Of a DNA stretch of 64,000 bases, positions 1 through 10,800 are shown piece after piece. Numbering within the stretch: position 1 is the stretch's first letter; the number at the start of each line of letters is the position of its first letter. The position numbers and the translations under genes are program-made. The notes under the pieces were generated by a model that worked only from the letters and a program-made list of their open reading frames with translations, made no database searches and was not told the DNA's origin. Source of the stretch: Agrostemma githago (Eukaryota; Streptophyta; Magnoliopsida; Caryophyllales; Caryophyllaceae); contig OY288243.1 in NCBI GenBank assembly GCA_958450325.1, positions 5,184,586 to 5,248,585 of the forward strand. The letters are read 5' to 3'.

Positions 1-1862
1 TTATCATTATTACTTAATTTAGTGTTTTTATTTCTACACCCATTTTTTGTACCCTCTGTTAATTTTTTAAAACAAAGTGTAAAAGATAAATATATCCCGT
101 CCAAGTACATATTGTCAGACGATCTCCTGTAACCTTTTTTGTTGAGTATTTTACAGGAGTAGTATTTAACTATTCATGTACAAAATGAATTCGAAATAGA
201 GTAGTGTAATACTCGTGAATAATCACGGGGTTATGTACAACTTTTTGTTGGACGATTTCGTTTAAGACATTTTTTTGATTTAGTAACTGTCATAAGCAAC
301 AATGTCGGCGAAAGATTTACTTGTAATGACACGTAAATGAATGAACGATATATGACTTATTCGAAAATTAATTTTCGAATTTAGATATTCAATTAATTAG
401 ATATAGAGATGCAGTATAGGTCTCAAATGTGAATTATAGGGAAACCTGAATTAATTACTCTGTAATTCTCCTAAACCTATAAAGTATATGTATTGTTTTT
501 ATACAATTTTAACAACGAATATTGGAATGGTGCAATGGTTAAGGTGTTGAAATTTGGTTTGAAGGTTATGGGTTAAAAATCCATTGGTACAAATCTTTGA
601 AGTGGATTTTTAAATTTTTTTCTTATGAAAGAAAAGATTTACCATAATTAACTTGGGTTAATGAGGATTGAGTATTCTGAAATGCTCAACAATAAGCAGT
701 GCCACGTCATTGGCACCGGTGCTTACTTTAATATATAAAAGATAAGATTGTCTTATGAGACGTGTCGGAAGTCGTCAAAACAACTTATGTATTTGATTTT
801 ATATCGTGTCCGAGAGTTTTAATTATCATTATTAAGCATTATATATTCCTATAGACAAGTACAGAGTAACTGTGAAAAATAATGGTGCTTTAGAACAACT
901 TTTACCGATTTCGAAAATATATAAAAAAAAAGAATCGATTTTTAAAGTTATTATCCACGTTTTTTTTTTATCTTTTGAGTCCCGAAATAAAATGGTTCCA
1001 TAACTGCGCTAAATAAACCCTACGCCAAATAGAATGCCCCCGATATAATACCGATATATGAGTACTGGAGTATAATATGAAGTCAATTGGAATACGAGAT
1101 TATCTTCTGAGACGTAGGAGGTCTTTGTGTGAGTGACGTGTGTGAGTGTGTTCCTGAAGGTTAGAGAGATTGGGTAAAGAACGTTGACTGGTTGAATTCT
1201 CATTTTAAATGTTTTTTTCTTTATTTTACTCGTCGTTTCTAGGAAAGAAGTTTGAGAAATCAAAGTCTGAATTGTAAATCCATGGCCAATTGCCAAATCC
1301 TAGTCCCATTATCCTCCTCCATTGGCGTCTCACAATTTCTGTGAGCATCAGGTACACACACTCCTTCTCCTCTCTGTCTATCTGTCTGTTTCCCATCCCA
1401 TTAGTACCTACTGCTTCATCTTTCCTATTCTCCCTCCGATTTTAGACTCAATTACTCCGTAAATCCTGATGCGCTTATTTCTCGGTATTTGGGTAGCATC
1501 TGGAGTCAGAGTCGAAAATTTTGGGCAGTGAGTTTCCTGAAGTTGTTTAAAATTTATGTTAATGTCTCATATGAGCTTTTGGATAGCAAAAGCAAAGATA
1601 CATTGTTCGAAGTTCGATGCGGTTCGAATTCGAAGTTTGGGTTCGAAATTCGCTACCCCAAGTGAACTCGGTTCGGTCCTATATTTGAAAATTAATTTAG
1701 ACAATACTATAATTTAAAACGAGTTGATAAAAGTTACGTAATATTAATAAACAATTTTATTTAAAAAATATCAATTGTGACAATGTTATCAACTATTTGT
1801 CACAATTAATTTTAAAAACAAAATTGTGACAATTATTTTGAAATATATACGGAGTACTGTAC
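1..1862. other. AT-rich intergenic sequence, no gene recognised
   Basis: No reading frame here has a recognisable domain or codon pattern. The stretch holds a possible SINE remnant near 530-610 and a pyrimidine-rich patch near 1340-1440 (repeated CTGTCT and TTCTCC words) that could be promoter or leader DNA. TTCGAA-rich sequence lies at 1605-1675. The sequence TCGCTACCCCAAGT near 1650 recurs inverted near 4740, on the far side of the hAT element. Confidence 0.5.
527..612 (+). repeat. tRNA-like SINE remnant (possible)
   Basis: The segment reads like a decayed tRNA-derived SINE head. A box-A-like stretch (GTGCAATGGTTAAGGTG) is followed about 30 nt later by a box-B-like stretch (GGGTTAAAAATCC), and T-rich sequence follows. 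The match to a true tRNA is poor: no acceptor stem closes, so it is not a tRNA gene. Confidence 0.25.
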
Positions 1863-2175
1863 TTAGAGGTGACATTTCGGTCGTGCTGGGCTGAGCTTCG
1901 TGCCTGGCCCGGACCAGGTCCCGTGCCTGGTCTTGCCCATTTCCGTTCGTGCCCCTGCTTCGGTTTTCATGTCGGTTCTCGTGTTTCGGGCTGTGCCTCG
2001 ATCTATTTTTTTAAAAATTTTCGGAAAATACAATGTGCGTTTTGTATGTGCTCCGAATATTTTGTGTTGCGATTCCAATATTAATTATGATTTAGGTGTT
2101 TATAAAAAATATAATATTTATAAGTTATAGTGTTATAAGTTAAAATTAATACTCGTATAAGTTATAGTGTTATAG

Positions 2176-2484
2176 TTAATAAGGTTGGTTTGCTCTTAAG
2201 TATCTGTTAAACGCTGGGTGTTCAGCTAGAGCAAAAGGTTTTTCCGTTTGAATTATCATTCTGGATAATTCGTTAGCACATGTGTTATAATCATAGTTAT
2301 AGTCTTGTTGTGGATGGGGTCGGGTCACAAATTGGTCAATGGATGTTTGACCGACGTCTATGGGAACACATTTTTTAGCGTGTCGTCCTAGGTGACCGAA
2401 ACCTGATGAACTTTTAGCACTTAACACAGTCTTACAGTTATTACACCTAGCAAATTTTTTATCTACATTCTTAGTGAAACTTTG
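2176..2484 (-). pseudogene. BED zinc finger fragment of a hAT transposase
   Basis: The frame shows CNNC followed by GFGHLGRHAKKC, the C2...H-C arrangement of BED fingers found at the N-terminus of plant hAT transposases. It is followed by the usual next segment (ELSRMIIQTEKPFALAEHPAF), which precedes the catalytic core in this family. Translation then stops at 2176, so the RNase-H fold with its DDE residues and the hAT C-terminal domain are absent. Such a protein could at most bind transposon ends. A TGA at 2485-2487 closes the frame upstream, so the fragment is cut off from the N-terminal region. Confidence 0.65.
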
Positions 2485-2534
2485 TCATGCTTACTTGTGA
2501 TTTAATTCAGCCATTTTTGCTTTCGTCTGCCAAA

Positions 2535-3040
2535 TTATCTCATTGCCGGGTGGTTGAATCGTTTTGGTTTGTGGGGTAACATTTGTGAATTGTGACACGC
2601 TTTGTGCCGATGTGTCGTGTGGAGATTCTGTAGACGATTATGGTCCAAATTGTGTAAACGGTGTTTGACTCGTTTGACCGAATTGACTAGTATGACCGAA
2701 TTGACCTGTTTGTGTAAAAGGATGCGGTGGTAAAGGTGGTCTCCCCGACATTGTGGACGTATCAAAAATAAATTGGTTGGGCATTATGTTAAAAGGTTGT
2801 TGGGACCCTTGTCCCGTTTGCGCCTCGGTTAAATTGTAACCGTAAGGGGTCAACCCGCTCGAAGTGCCAAAGTTCATGAATGAAAGCGTGCTACTGGACC
2901 TTGGTTAAATTGTGGGGTCGTAAATTGACCATGTGCCTCCGATTGTGGTGTTTGTGAACCGAAGGGTTCTACGCTACCTTGACGTTGTTGTGATCGACTC
3001 CTTTTTTATGCTGGCTCGGTGTTGTGTGATTCCGACATGA
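2535..3040 (-). pseudogene. Gln/Thr/Pro/Gly-rich N-terminal region of the hAT transposase gene
   Basis: Minus-strand frames here encode repeated short words such as FGQTSQ, FGHTSQ and TGQFG, with polar Q/T/P/G composition. This is typical of the disordered stretch before the BED finger in some plant hAT transposases. The region begins near a minus-strand start at about 3040 (MSESHNTEPA, then a stop) and is broken by stops and frame changes before it reaches the zinc finger at 2484. No known domain is visible, and assignment rests on position inside the element. Confidence 0.4.
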
Positions 3041-3157
3041 TTTTAATATTTTAACGAGTTAACAATATAATTATCAAATTAGTAATCAAATTAATTACCA
3101 GATTAATTAACAATTCAAATAACAAATTTAATAACAAACATCAATTTAGTTAAATCA

Positions 3158-3317
3158 GTTTTCTAACGTTAACATGTTAATTAAGGAAGAAAACTCAATG
3201 ATATTATCACGATAAATTAAAATACCAACTCATTATTATCGTACTTAGACAACATAATGATGATTCATTCCTTAGTTAACATATTATCGTGTGCCCAGTG
3301 GGCACACGTTAGAAAAC
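3158..3317. mobile_element. 160-bp MITE nested in the hAT element
   Basis: Perfect 11-bp terminal inverted repeats GTTTTCTAACG (3158-3168) and CGTTAGAAAAC (3307-3317) bound an AT-rich core with no coding potential. The sub-terminal word GTGCCCAGTGGGCAC recalls the inverted-repeat element at 9456-9640, so both may belong to one family. Confidence 0.5.
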
Positions 3318-4423
3318 CCGTAGTTAAATTGACAAATTAATACGTAACAAATTATTTACGAGTTAACTTAATTATAATAAGTGAATAAATGAAGAGTGAA
3401 CACTATAATTAAGTAATAAACAACAATAATTAACAAAACTAAAATAAAGTGATTTAGTTAGAAAATGCAAACAAAGCTCGTAGAAATCCGGAAAAGCTGT
3501 CGAATAGCGAGATTTGATATATTATAACAAAAAAAACCGTAAACCTGATACAATCAATTCTTCAGTATAGCAAATTAGCACCAAAAACGCATCCAAAACC
3601 TTCAATTCATCAAACTTCAAGATTAATACTTATTATATTAAAATTATTACTATATTTTGTATAAGATTAATAATATTAGTTTTTATAAGATTATTAATAA
3701 TTTTTTATAACTTATATCATAAGATTAGAATATTAGAAATTTAGAATAGTAGAAATGTAGAGTATTAAGATTTGAGAGGATTAGTAAGAATGATTAGAAG
3801 ATTAAAAATACATTAGAATGATTTGTGTGAAATGAAGTTGGATGAAATGAGTATTTATAGGAAAAAAAACTGGTAAAAGAAGAAGAAGAAAGAGACATTG
3901 CATTCCAACGGTAAAAAACGACCATTTTTTCCGGGCTCGGGCCCACCGTGCCCGGGTCGTGCTTAACCCGTACTTGTTAGCGTGCCGGACCGAGCCGTAC
4001 CCGTGCCAGACACGGGCTTCTCATCCAATTCGCCACCGAGATCCGACCCGAGACACAGCAGGTCGTGCCCGTGCCAGGCACGATTTTTCACTCGGGTCGG
4101 GCCGATTGTGCCCAAAAAACGATACCCGGCCCGGATTGCCCGGTCTTACTTTACTCCATAAGACCATGACTATCGATACCTAATTTTTTTTTTATTCAAC
4201 GAAGAGCGTATTTAATCGCATTACAATATAGGGGGAAGGAGAATTCGAAGCTGAAACCTATTTTCTACCTCATCTAACCTTAACCGACATCTTCGGTACT
4301 ATCAAATACCTAGTGCGGTGGTACATCTTTCATCTTCCTCCTCCTAATCGACCTAAAAAAATTGAAAATTGAAATTGAAAAAATTGAAATCAACTTCCTC
4401 CTCGCTTATCCTCCTCCTCCTCT

Positions 4424-4500
4424 TCTCTCATCTCTCATCTCTCATCTCTCATCTCTCATCTTCCTCGAAAAAACTGAAAGTCGAAAGTCGAAAGTCGAAA
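4424..4500. repeat. Heptanucleotide microsatellites TCTCATC and GTCGAAA
   Basis: About five copies of TCTCATC (4425-4461) are followed within 20 bp by about three to four copies of a GTCGAAA-like 7-mer (4478-4500). Both have the same 7-bp period. They fall in the putative leader of the kinase gene. Confidence 0.75.
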
Positions 4501-4619
4501 CTCTGAAGATTTTTCAAGGGAGTCAAGGTAATAGTATTTGTTCCGGATTGATTTTTGTTGTTTTCATGCTTGATTGATTGAGCAATTTCTATTTCAAAAT
4601 TCAGTTCGTTGGTGATGGT

Positions 4620-4645
4620 GAATTAGTTCGCGAACGAACTAATTC
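4620..4645. repeat. Perfect 11-bp hairpin in TTCG-rich sequence
   Basis: The arms GAATTAGTTCG and CGAACTAATTC flank a 4-nt CGAA loop. The surrounding 90 bp (4610-4705) are unusually rich in GTTCG and CGAAC and end in GGTAACACTG, which looks like a decayed DNA-transposon terminus. Confidence 0.5.
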
Positions 4646-5972
4646 GTAAATCGGGCGAACTAGTTCGGAAATCGTGCCGGCGAACTGCGAATCTGGTAAC
4701 ACTGAGCAAAAGTCCATAATATCTATTTTTTTTTGTAAACTTGGGGTAGCGAGTGCTACTAGCTAAATTCCCCCTGTTGTTGTTGTCTGGAGTGCAAAAT
4801 TCTAAATTCAGTAAGATCAGAAGGAGCGATCTAGGATAATAGGCAGTGGGAGTAGTTACTAAGGATTAGGAAGCAAATTTATTTATACTTGTTAGTTTTA
4901 ACCATCTCAACCAAATTTATATTTATATTCCATTATGTCGCCTCACTCACTCGAATGTCTATTAGCGGTTAGTGCACATGTTCCCGTCCATGTGCCGAGT
5001 TTCCACTTTAGCATTACAGATATTTGGAGCTCTCAGTAGGAAAAGGAAAAAATATTTACTGGTTGGATATTCAAAACCCATTTGTTTGGATATTCAAATA
5101 AGTTGAGCTAACCAAACAAACATTTTACATCCCTTGCTCCCTTTTCCTCCATCCATCCAAATTAGGAGGGAAAGTGAGGGTAGAGGGAATGAGAGACGGA
5201 GGGCAGGCTCGTCAAATGAATTTAAGAGTAGATTAAAATGGAGGCCTCGAATCAAAAATAATGCTTGTATCACTTTTCTAGTCTGGTTCAAGGTCACAAA
5301 CTCACAATAGGACAAACCTATTCGTTAATTGCTTCTCTTTTCTGCTTTAGTTATTAAAACCCTTCGTATGTCATCCTTTGTATTCTGGTTTTCTGTCATT
5401 CATCTTTATGTAGCATTTGTGTTCAGCACGTAAGACCTTCTTTTGTTTCATACACACTAAACAATGGTGTGATGAACAACTAAAATACTTCAAACAGCGT
5501 GAAATCTCGTGCCTCAAAACTTCTACTTACTGTGTTAGTTGTACTCAAGTTACTCTTAAACGTGTATCGATCAGCTGGATATAGTATTATGTCTCGTAGA
5601 TTTGAATGCTAATTGAAATTATTGGCGTCTGTTATTTACACTTTCACCTGAAATTGTGCTTGTTTACCCCTTAGCTTTTGTGCTCTATTCATTTATGATG
5701 TTTTAAATATTGTACTCGTATGTTTTATACTGTACTCATGTCTATATCTTTCTTTTCTCAGGTCTCATCTTGTTTCTGTCACATTGAACCAAAAATACTT
5801 GCATTCGTGTTAAATGTTATGTGTGCCACTTCTTCACAGTCCTCTTCTTTCCTATGCACCCAAAATCAAGACTTCTGAAACCCCTTCCACTGGGACATGT
5901 TCATTCCTCAGTTAGCCATCCGTCAATGATTGATCTATAACATTCACTTCTCTCTTCCTGTTTTTATCTTCC

Positions 5973-7097
5973 ATGAATCCGTCGCTCCAAATCTTGCTCG
6001 CAGGAATAGCCGCGTTCAGTGTAGTTTCAGCCATCTTTTTAGTTATTTTTCTTCTCTGCAAACACAAGAACAAGTCTCGGCCATTAGCGCAGACCCTACC
6101 TCAAAATTTTCCATATCAGAGTCCAAGTCTACATGCCACTACTGAACTCTCTTCCAACTCCATGTCTAATGACGAGTCCGCTTCTTTCGACCCATGCCTC
6201 CAGGAAGTCTCATTGGCGGCGCTGAATGAAGCTACTGAGAACTTTAACCCCAAACTGATCATTGGTGATGGTAGTTTTGGACTAGTTTACAGAGCGAAAT
6301 TGGTGAATGGGGTTACGGTCGCCCTTAAAAAGCTCAGCCCTGATGCTTTTCAAGGGCTTCGTGAATTTCGGGCAGAAATGGAAACGCTAGGAACGCTCCG
6401 TCACCGAAATATTGTCAAGATGCTAGGATATTGTGTGTCGGGTCCAGATCGTGTTCTTATTTATGAATTTGTTGAAAAGGGTAGCCTTGATGAGTGGCTA
6501 CAAGACCTACCTTCATTGTCTCCTGAGCTATCACCCTTATCATGGCAATTGAGGGTTAAGATTGTCAAGGGAGTTGCTCATGGGTTAGCCTTCATGCATG
6601 GGTTGGATACGGCAATCGTGCACAGGGATATCAAGTCTAGCAATGTGTTGTTGGACAACGACTTTGAGGCCCACATTGCCGATTTTGGGCTGGCACGAAG
6701 TATCGAGGGCTCTCATTCCCACGTTTCCACCCAAGCTGCCGGGACCATGGGTTACATGCCACCGGAGTATAGAAACGGGTACACAGCAGCCTCAGTGAGG
6801 GGTGATGTTTATAGTTTTGGAGTTCTGATGTTCGAGGTAGCCACTGGTAAAAGGCCCAACTGCCCATTTAGAGAGGACGGGTGTGAACTGTGGATGGTTG
6901 AGTGGGCTAAGAAAAGGATGTCGGAAAATAAGCATCTCGAAGTTATTGATAATAGTGTTCCTAGAGAGAGCTTGAGGGACGATGAAGTTTATAATTTTAT
7001 GAAGATCGCCAAGATGTGCACAAGTGAGAAGCCTAAAGAAAGGCCTCTAATGCGTGAAGTTGTTGAAATGCTGGATTCTTTAGTCTCCCTTGATTAG
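5973..7097 (+). CDS. Transmembrane receptor-like serine/threonine kinase, LRR-X-like kinase domain
   Basis: This 374-residue protein starts with a very short exposed end and a hydrophobic segment (about residues 6-29, stop-transfer KHKNKSR), so it is predicted to sit in a membrane with its kinase inside the cell. After a Ser-rich linker (30-80) comes a complete kinase domain (about 95-373). The Gly loop is GDGSFG at 98-103, the ATP lysine is K119, HRD is at 217-219 (an RD kinase), DFG at 237-239 and PPE at 263-265, so catalysis should be intact. The domain resembles those of the EMS1/PSKR/PSY1R group, but there is no signal peptide or LRR ectodomain. It may be a co-receptor or relay kinase; the ligand is unknown. 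Coding sequence is intronless. The start chosen is the first ATG that gives the transmembrane segment. It is convergent with ASHH1. Confidence 0.9.
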   Translation: MNPSLQILLAGIAAFSVVSAIFLVIFLLCKHKNKSRPLAQTLPQNFPYQSPSLHATTELSSNSMSNDESASFDPCLQEVSLAALNEATENFNPKLIIGDGSFGLVYRAKLVNGVTVALKKLSPDAFQGLREFRAEMETLGTLRHRNIVKMLGYCVSGPDRVLIYEFVEKGSLDEWLQDLPSLSPELSPLSWQLRVKIVKGVAHGLAFMHGLDTAIVHRDIKSSNVLLDNDFEAHIADFGLARSIEGSHSHVSTQAAGTMGYMPPEYRNGYTAASVRGDVYSFGVLMFEVATGKRPNCPFREDGCELWMVEWAKKRMSENKHLEVIDNSVPRESLRDDEVYNFMKIAKMCTSEKPKERPLMREVVEMLDSLVSLD

Positions 7098-7553
7098 GCA
7101 TGTGGGTTGGTGAATGCGCCCTATGGGAAACGATTACTATCACAACTGATCGTAAATACCATACATATGATATGCCACAACTCATTTATGTGCTTGTAAA
7201 CTTAGGAATTATGTTGAGGCTCGCTCGGAAACCAAAAATAAATGCAAATATTTCCGTCACAAAAACATATTCCCTGCGTTCATTATTTATCATCACATTT
7301 AATGAAAGCTACACAAATGACCGAGATGGAATTGCGTAAAAGCTTTGGATGATACCACGATAAGTACACGTACAAAATTTGCCAGCTGAAGAAAATATCA
7401 CAACCACAAGGCAGACTGCAATATACATTTACATCGATGTGGGCTCGGGATTGGATCTATCAATCGACAAAACCAAACCCCGTTCATTCTTGACCCAAAT
7501 TGACCAAAGAGACCTGATGCTATGTTCTCGTCAAATTAAAGTCGTCTATTCAT
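7098..7553. other. Convergent 3' ends of kinase and ASHH1 genes
   Basis: The 456-bp gap between the two stop codons holds no further conserved frame. AATAAATGCAAATA near 7238 is a plausible plus-strand polyadenylation region for the kinase. The two 3' UTRs may overlap. Confidence 0.45.
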
Positions 7554-7823
7554 TCATTCATTAGTGAGTAAGAGAATGTCGGTATCCAATATGCCACCAG
7601 ATTGCTTACTGTCATGAGACTTCTTCGGTGTGCACATAACGTTCTTAATTATGGAAAAATAGAGATCGAATTCCGATTTCAATTTTGCACAGCTGGCATC
7701 AATCCATTTCTCGGCAACACTGGTAGGCACACTGTCTTGGGTGTCCCTCTCGTGTTCCTCAATAGCTGGTCGTATTTCATTGTACAGCGACTCCAAATTG
7801 GAGCTCGCATCAATTCTTATCTC
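7554..7823 (-). CDS. ASHH1: ASHH1 terminal exon 10
   Basis: Residues 376-464. NEIRPAIEEHERD and VPTSVAEKWIDA are hallmarks of the plant ASHH1 C-terminus. It begins directly after a CTGCAG acceptor and ends in TGA at 7554-7556. Confidence 0.93.
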   Translation of the reverse strand, partial: EIRIDASSNLESLYNEIRPAIEEHERDTQDSVPTSVAEKWIDASCAKLKSEFDLYFSIIKNVMCTPKKSHDSKQSGGILDTDILLLTNE

Positions 7824-10800
7824 CTGCAGCATTTAAAAGAAATGTACTTCATTTTTGGCTCTTATTCCAACCTCCTAAACCCTCATCTTGGTTTTCAGAA
7901 ATCCAAGTAAAACAGACAAAGCAGTTGTTATAACAACACGGACAAGATGTGACTCGATTTCTGAAACATGGGCCTTTTAATGAGAATATGGATACAGTGG
8001 CATGTCTTCAAGACAACTTTTTACTACAAGTTTGACATATCTAAAAATTCTAAAAGTGAAATCTGAAGACGCAACAGACAGGGCTGAAAACATCAAAAAT
8101 GATAAATACTTCATAGTCTCTTCCTATTCTTCGTCATGCTACTCTAAGTCTCTAACTCAGTGTCTCCACCGCGAAAGTTACAAATGGAAAGGTCGGAAAC
8201 AGCCTATATCCATATCCCTAGTGTCATGTAAGACACAAGGCCGAGTCGGCTACAAATTTCATCCCATGTCCATAAGGGTCGTATTAGACACGAGGTCAAT
8301 GGTTATGACAACATGAATCATGACTACTGCACAATAAGCAGTACAGGGGGGACAATAGGAGGAATTGACCGAGTTTAAAGAGAGAGCATGCAAGACAGAT
8401 GATTTTGTTCTCTCTTTAAACTCGGTTACCAAAGAGAGAGCATGCAAGGCAGATGATTATGAAAAAGGAGTTATAAAAACCATCTTACCATGAGACTTAT
8501 AATTTTATGAAGCATCCAGAATGGTTTTCAGAACCCAAGGGTGTAACATTGGAATGCTGTTTTATACTAAATTTTAAGTCTGGGTAAGCATTACCATACA
8601 AATAAAAGAGACGGTTTTTTCCTTGAAAACATTAAATTGTGAACATCAGAAAAGAGGAAATACTAGCAGATCCAAGCAATTGAATATCAGCAAAAGGTAA
8701 AAGAACCTAATAATGCCAAACCAAACTCAAGTCACTAACAACCAGCACCTCAACAAAGTCACATCCCAAACAAAAACATGAAAAAACCATTCGGATAAAT
8801 CAGGTGAGGTAGCTTGTACCTCATTTATCAAAATCTCGTCCCTTGCTTCCTTTGTTTCTAGTAATGAGGCAACATATTTAACATCCAACTCTTTCTGGTT
8901 GAGATCCTTTAATTTTCCCTTGGGCAAACGTTTTTGCTTTTTCTTCGCCAACGAAAAATCTCGGTTGGTGGCAGGAGGCAGACCATTTGCAGGAATAGAA
9001 GCAAGAGGATAGATCTCCATAGGAGAATTATCACTACCAAATTCCAAATTAGAGACTGAATTTGGGGATGTTTGAAATGAAGGCTCATCCTCGGTGGAGT
9101 CATAAAGCGGAATTTTTTCAACTGAATATCTGCAAATAAATCCAGTATGTCAGTTTGTACATGATCTCCATGTAGTTATTTAGCTATAAAAAGGTCACAT
9201 TCAGTTATAAGCTACAGTATTTGATTAAGATAATGATTTTTGTCATGCAGATTATGCAGCGATAAAACACACTCCAGCAACAAAACCAAATTTTAGAACG
9301 GCAATATTATGTGTATCAGTGTATGGGAGTCTAAACTTGTACTCCCTCCGTTCCATCCTCTAAATATTAAGACATTACCTCCCCTTGAATATTTTCCCTT
9401 CAAAACGCTCAAATCTAAATGTGGAAACAATGGCTAATAGTGATAATCTTATCCAGTTTTTCTAAAATGTGCCCAAGGGGCACATGTTAAGAGTCTAATT
9501 AAGGAATCATTTACAACAATATATCATGAGAAACTGAAATCTAAACTCAGAATTACCTTAATTAGATAATTAATATTCCAAATCATTCTTTAATTGGGTT
9601 CTTAACATGTGTCCCTTGGGTTCTTAAGTTAAAATGTTAGGGAAATGATATATACGTAAGAGATCAAAAAAGAAAATAATCTTTTAATACAAGCATTAAT
9701 TACATTGATATGTGTAATTTGTGTTTCAATCCACATGTTTTTACTAAAAATGGAAGATGTTAATTGATTAATTACAACCCTTATTTAACATTACCCTAAA
9801 ATGTTTCATACCAAAAGAAAAATGTAAGCTATTATGAGCATCATTACTTTATTAGTTCTGAGCCGATTATGAGCCAGGACTGAATCCGAGTCGATTTCGA
9901 TCTTAACAAAGCAAGGATAGAAGCTCGGTTGGATCTTTTTTTTTAATATTTGATTTTGGTATTTTACAATTGTTTTTTTACTCTTTTAAATATTGATTTA
10001 ACATATATAATTATATTTTTAGTTTAATTGTTAAGTATTTTTTACTCCCTCCGAGTTTTAGTGTTCTTTCCTCTTTCCTTATTGGGCTGAGTTTGATCTT
10101 CTTCCCTATTTCCATTTATGGAAAAACTTTTTCACCCACTTTACCATCCCCTTTCCACTAACCAAATAACACAACTCATATATTTCCCGCCTAAAGCTAT
10201 CCATAACAAAAATAAAAAAAAATAGACCAAATGAGCTAGGTGCGAATCGAACCCTTGACCTCATGTGTCACCCTACTCCTCTCCAACTACACTCTAACGT
10301 CTTACTGATTTAAATATCACTACATCACATATAAAACTATACACCACAGAAAGTATGTAATTAAGGAAATTTGATTGATTACATTGATTACGAAAATCAC
10401 ATGTTTTAAATGAAAGATATCACATACAATATTTAATATGGAATGTATGATCAAATTATGATTATAGACCCCGTATGATCAAATTATGATTAATATTTAA
10501 TATGGAATGTATGATCAAATGTATGATCAATTACAATATTATAATAAACATTAAGTATGACCAAAATAGTTATGATTATTATTGTATATCTTTCTGATCA
10601 TATTCAAAAATCATATTCTTAACATCGATATAAAATTTAGTAACAATATAAATATGGAATATATATTCCGATTGCTCTTACAAATCCTGATACATAGTAA
10701 AAACTCACTGAAAATTGTCTATATTTTATACTCTAAGACAATAACAGTTACTAACATTTTCCTCAAAAATACACTAATGTAAATTGAGAAGTAAAAGAAC

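Larger units (their letters stand above)
1864..4147 (-). mobile_element. Non-autonomous hAT-type DNA transposon, about 2.3 kb
   Basis: The left end starts TAGAGGTG and runs into GC-rich subterminal sequence full of GTGCC and CCGGG words. The right end is the inverse type (ATTGCCCGGTCTT). Flanking 8-mers ACTGTACT (1856-1863) and ACTTTACT (4148-4155) differ at one base, as expected for an old 8-bp hAT target duplication. Inside, the minus strand carries a low-complexity N-terminal region and a BED-like zinc finger, but the RNase-H-like catalytic domain and the dimerisation domain are missing. A 160-bp MITE is nested at 3158-3317. The element must have been moved in trans or is dead. Confidence 0.72.
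4156..5930 (+). other. Upstream region of the kinase gene; possible leader exon and 5' UTR intron
   Basis: No conserved coding sequence is seen. A pyrimidine-rich patch (4396-4470) with a TCTCATC repeat, followed by CAAGGGAGTCAAG and then GTAATAG at about 4526, looks like a leader exon with a splice donor. A matching acceptor (CTTTCTTTTCTCAG) ends near 5761, about 210 bp before the kinase ATG. This is inference from composition only, and promoter elements were not pinned down. Confidence 0.3.

Noticed and set aside
1009..1296. 95-codon minus-strand frame
   Set aside because: Composition is random, no domain, and AT-rich flanks; likely chance.
6598..6867. Frames on both strands within the kinase gene
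   Set aside because: They are shadows of the kinase reading frame.
7602..7910. 102-codon plus-strand frame
   Set aside because: Lies opposite the terminal ASHH1 exon and has no features of its own.
8002..8316. 104-codon plus-strand frame
   Set aside because: Falls in ASHH1 intron 9 with no conserved motif.
8340..8455. Direct and inverted copies of an AGAGAGAGCATGCAAG word
   Set aside because: Short local duplication in an intron; too small and simple to call an element.
10205..10312. True tRNA gene
   Set aside because: A box B is present but no cloverleaf or acceptor stem can be drawn; treated as SINE-like.
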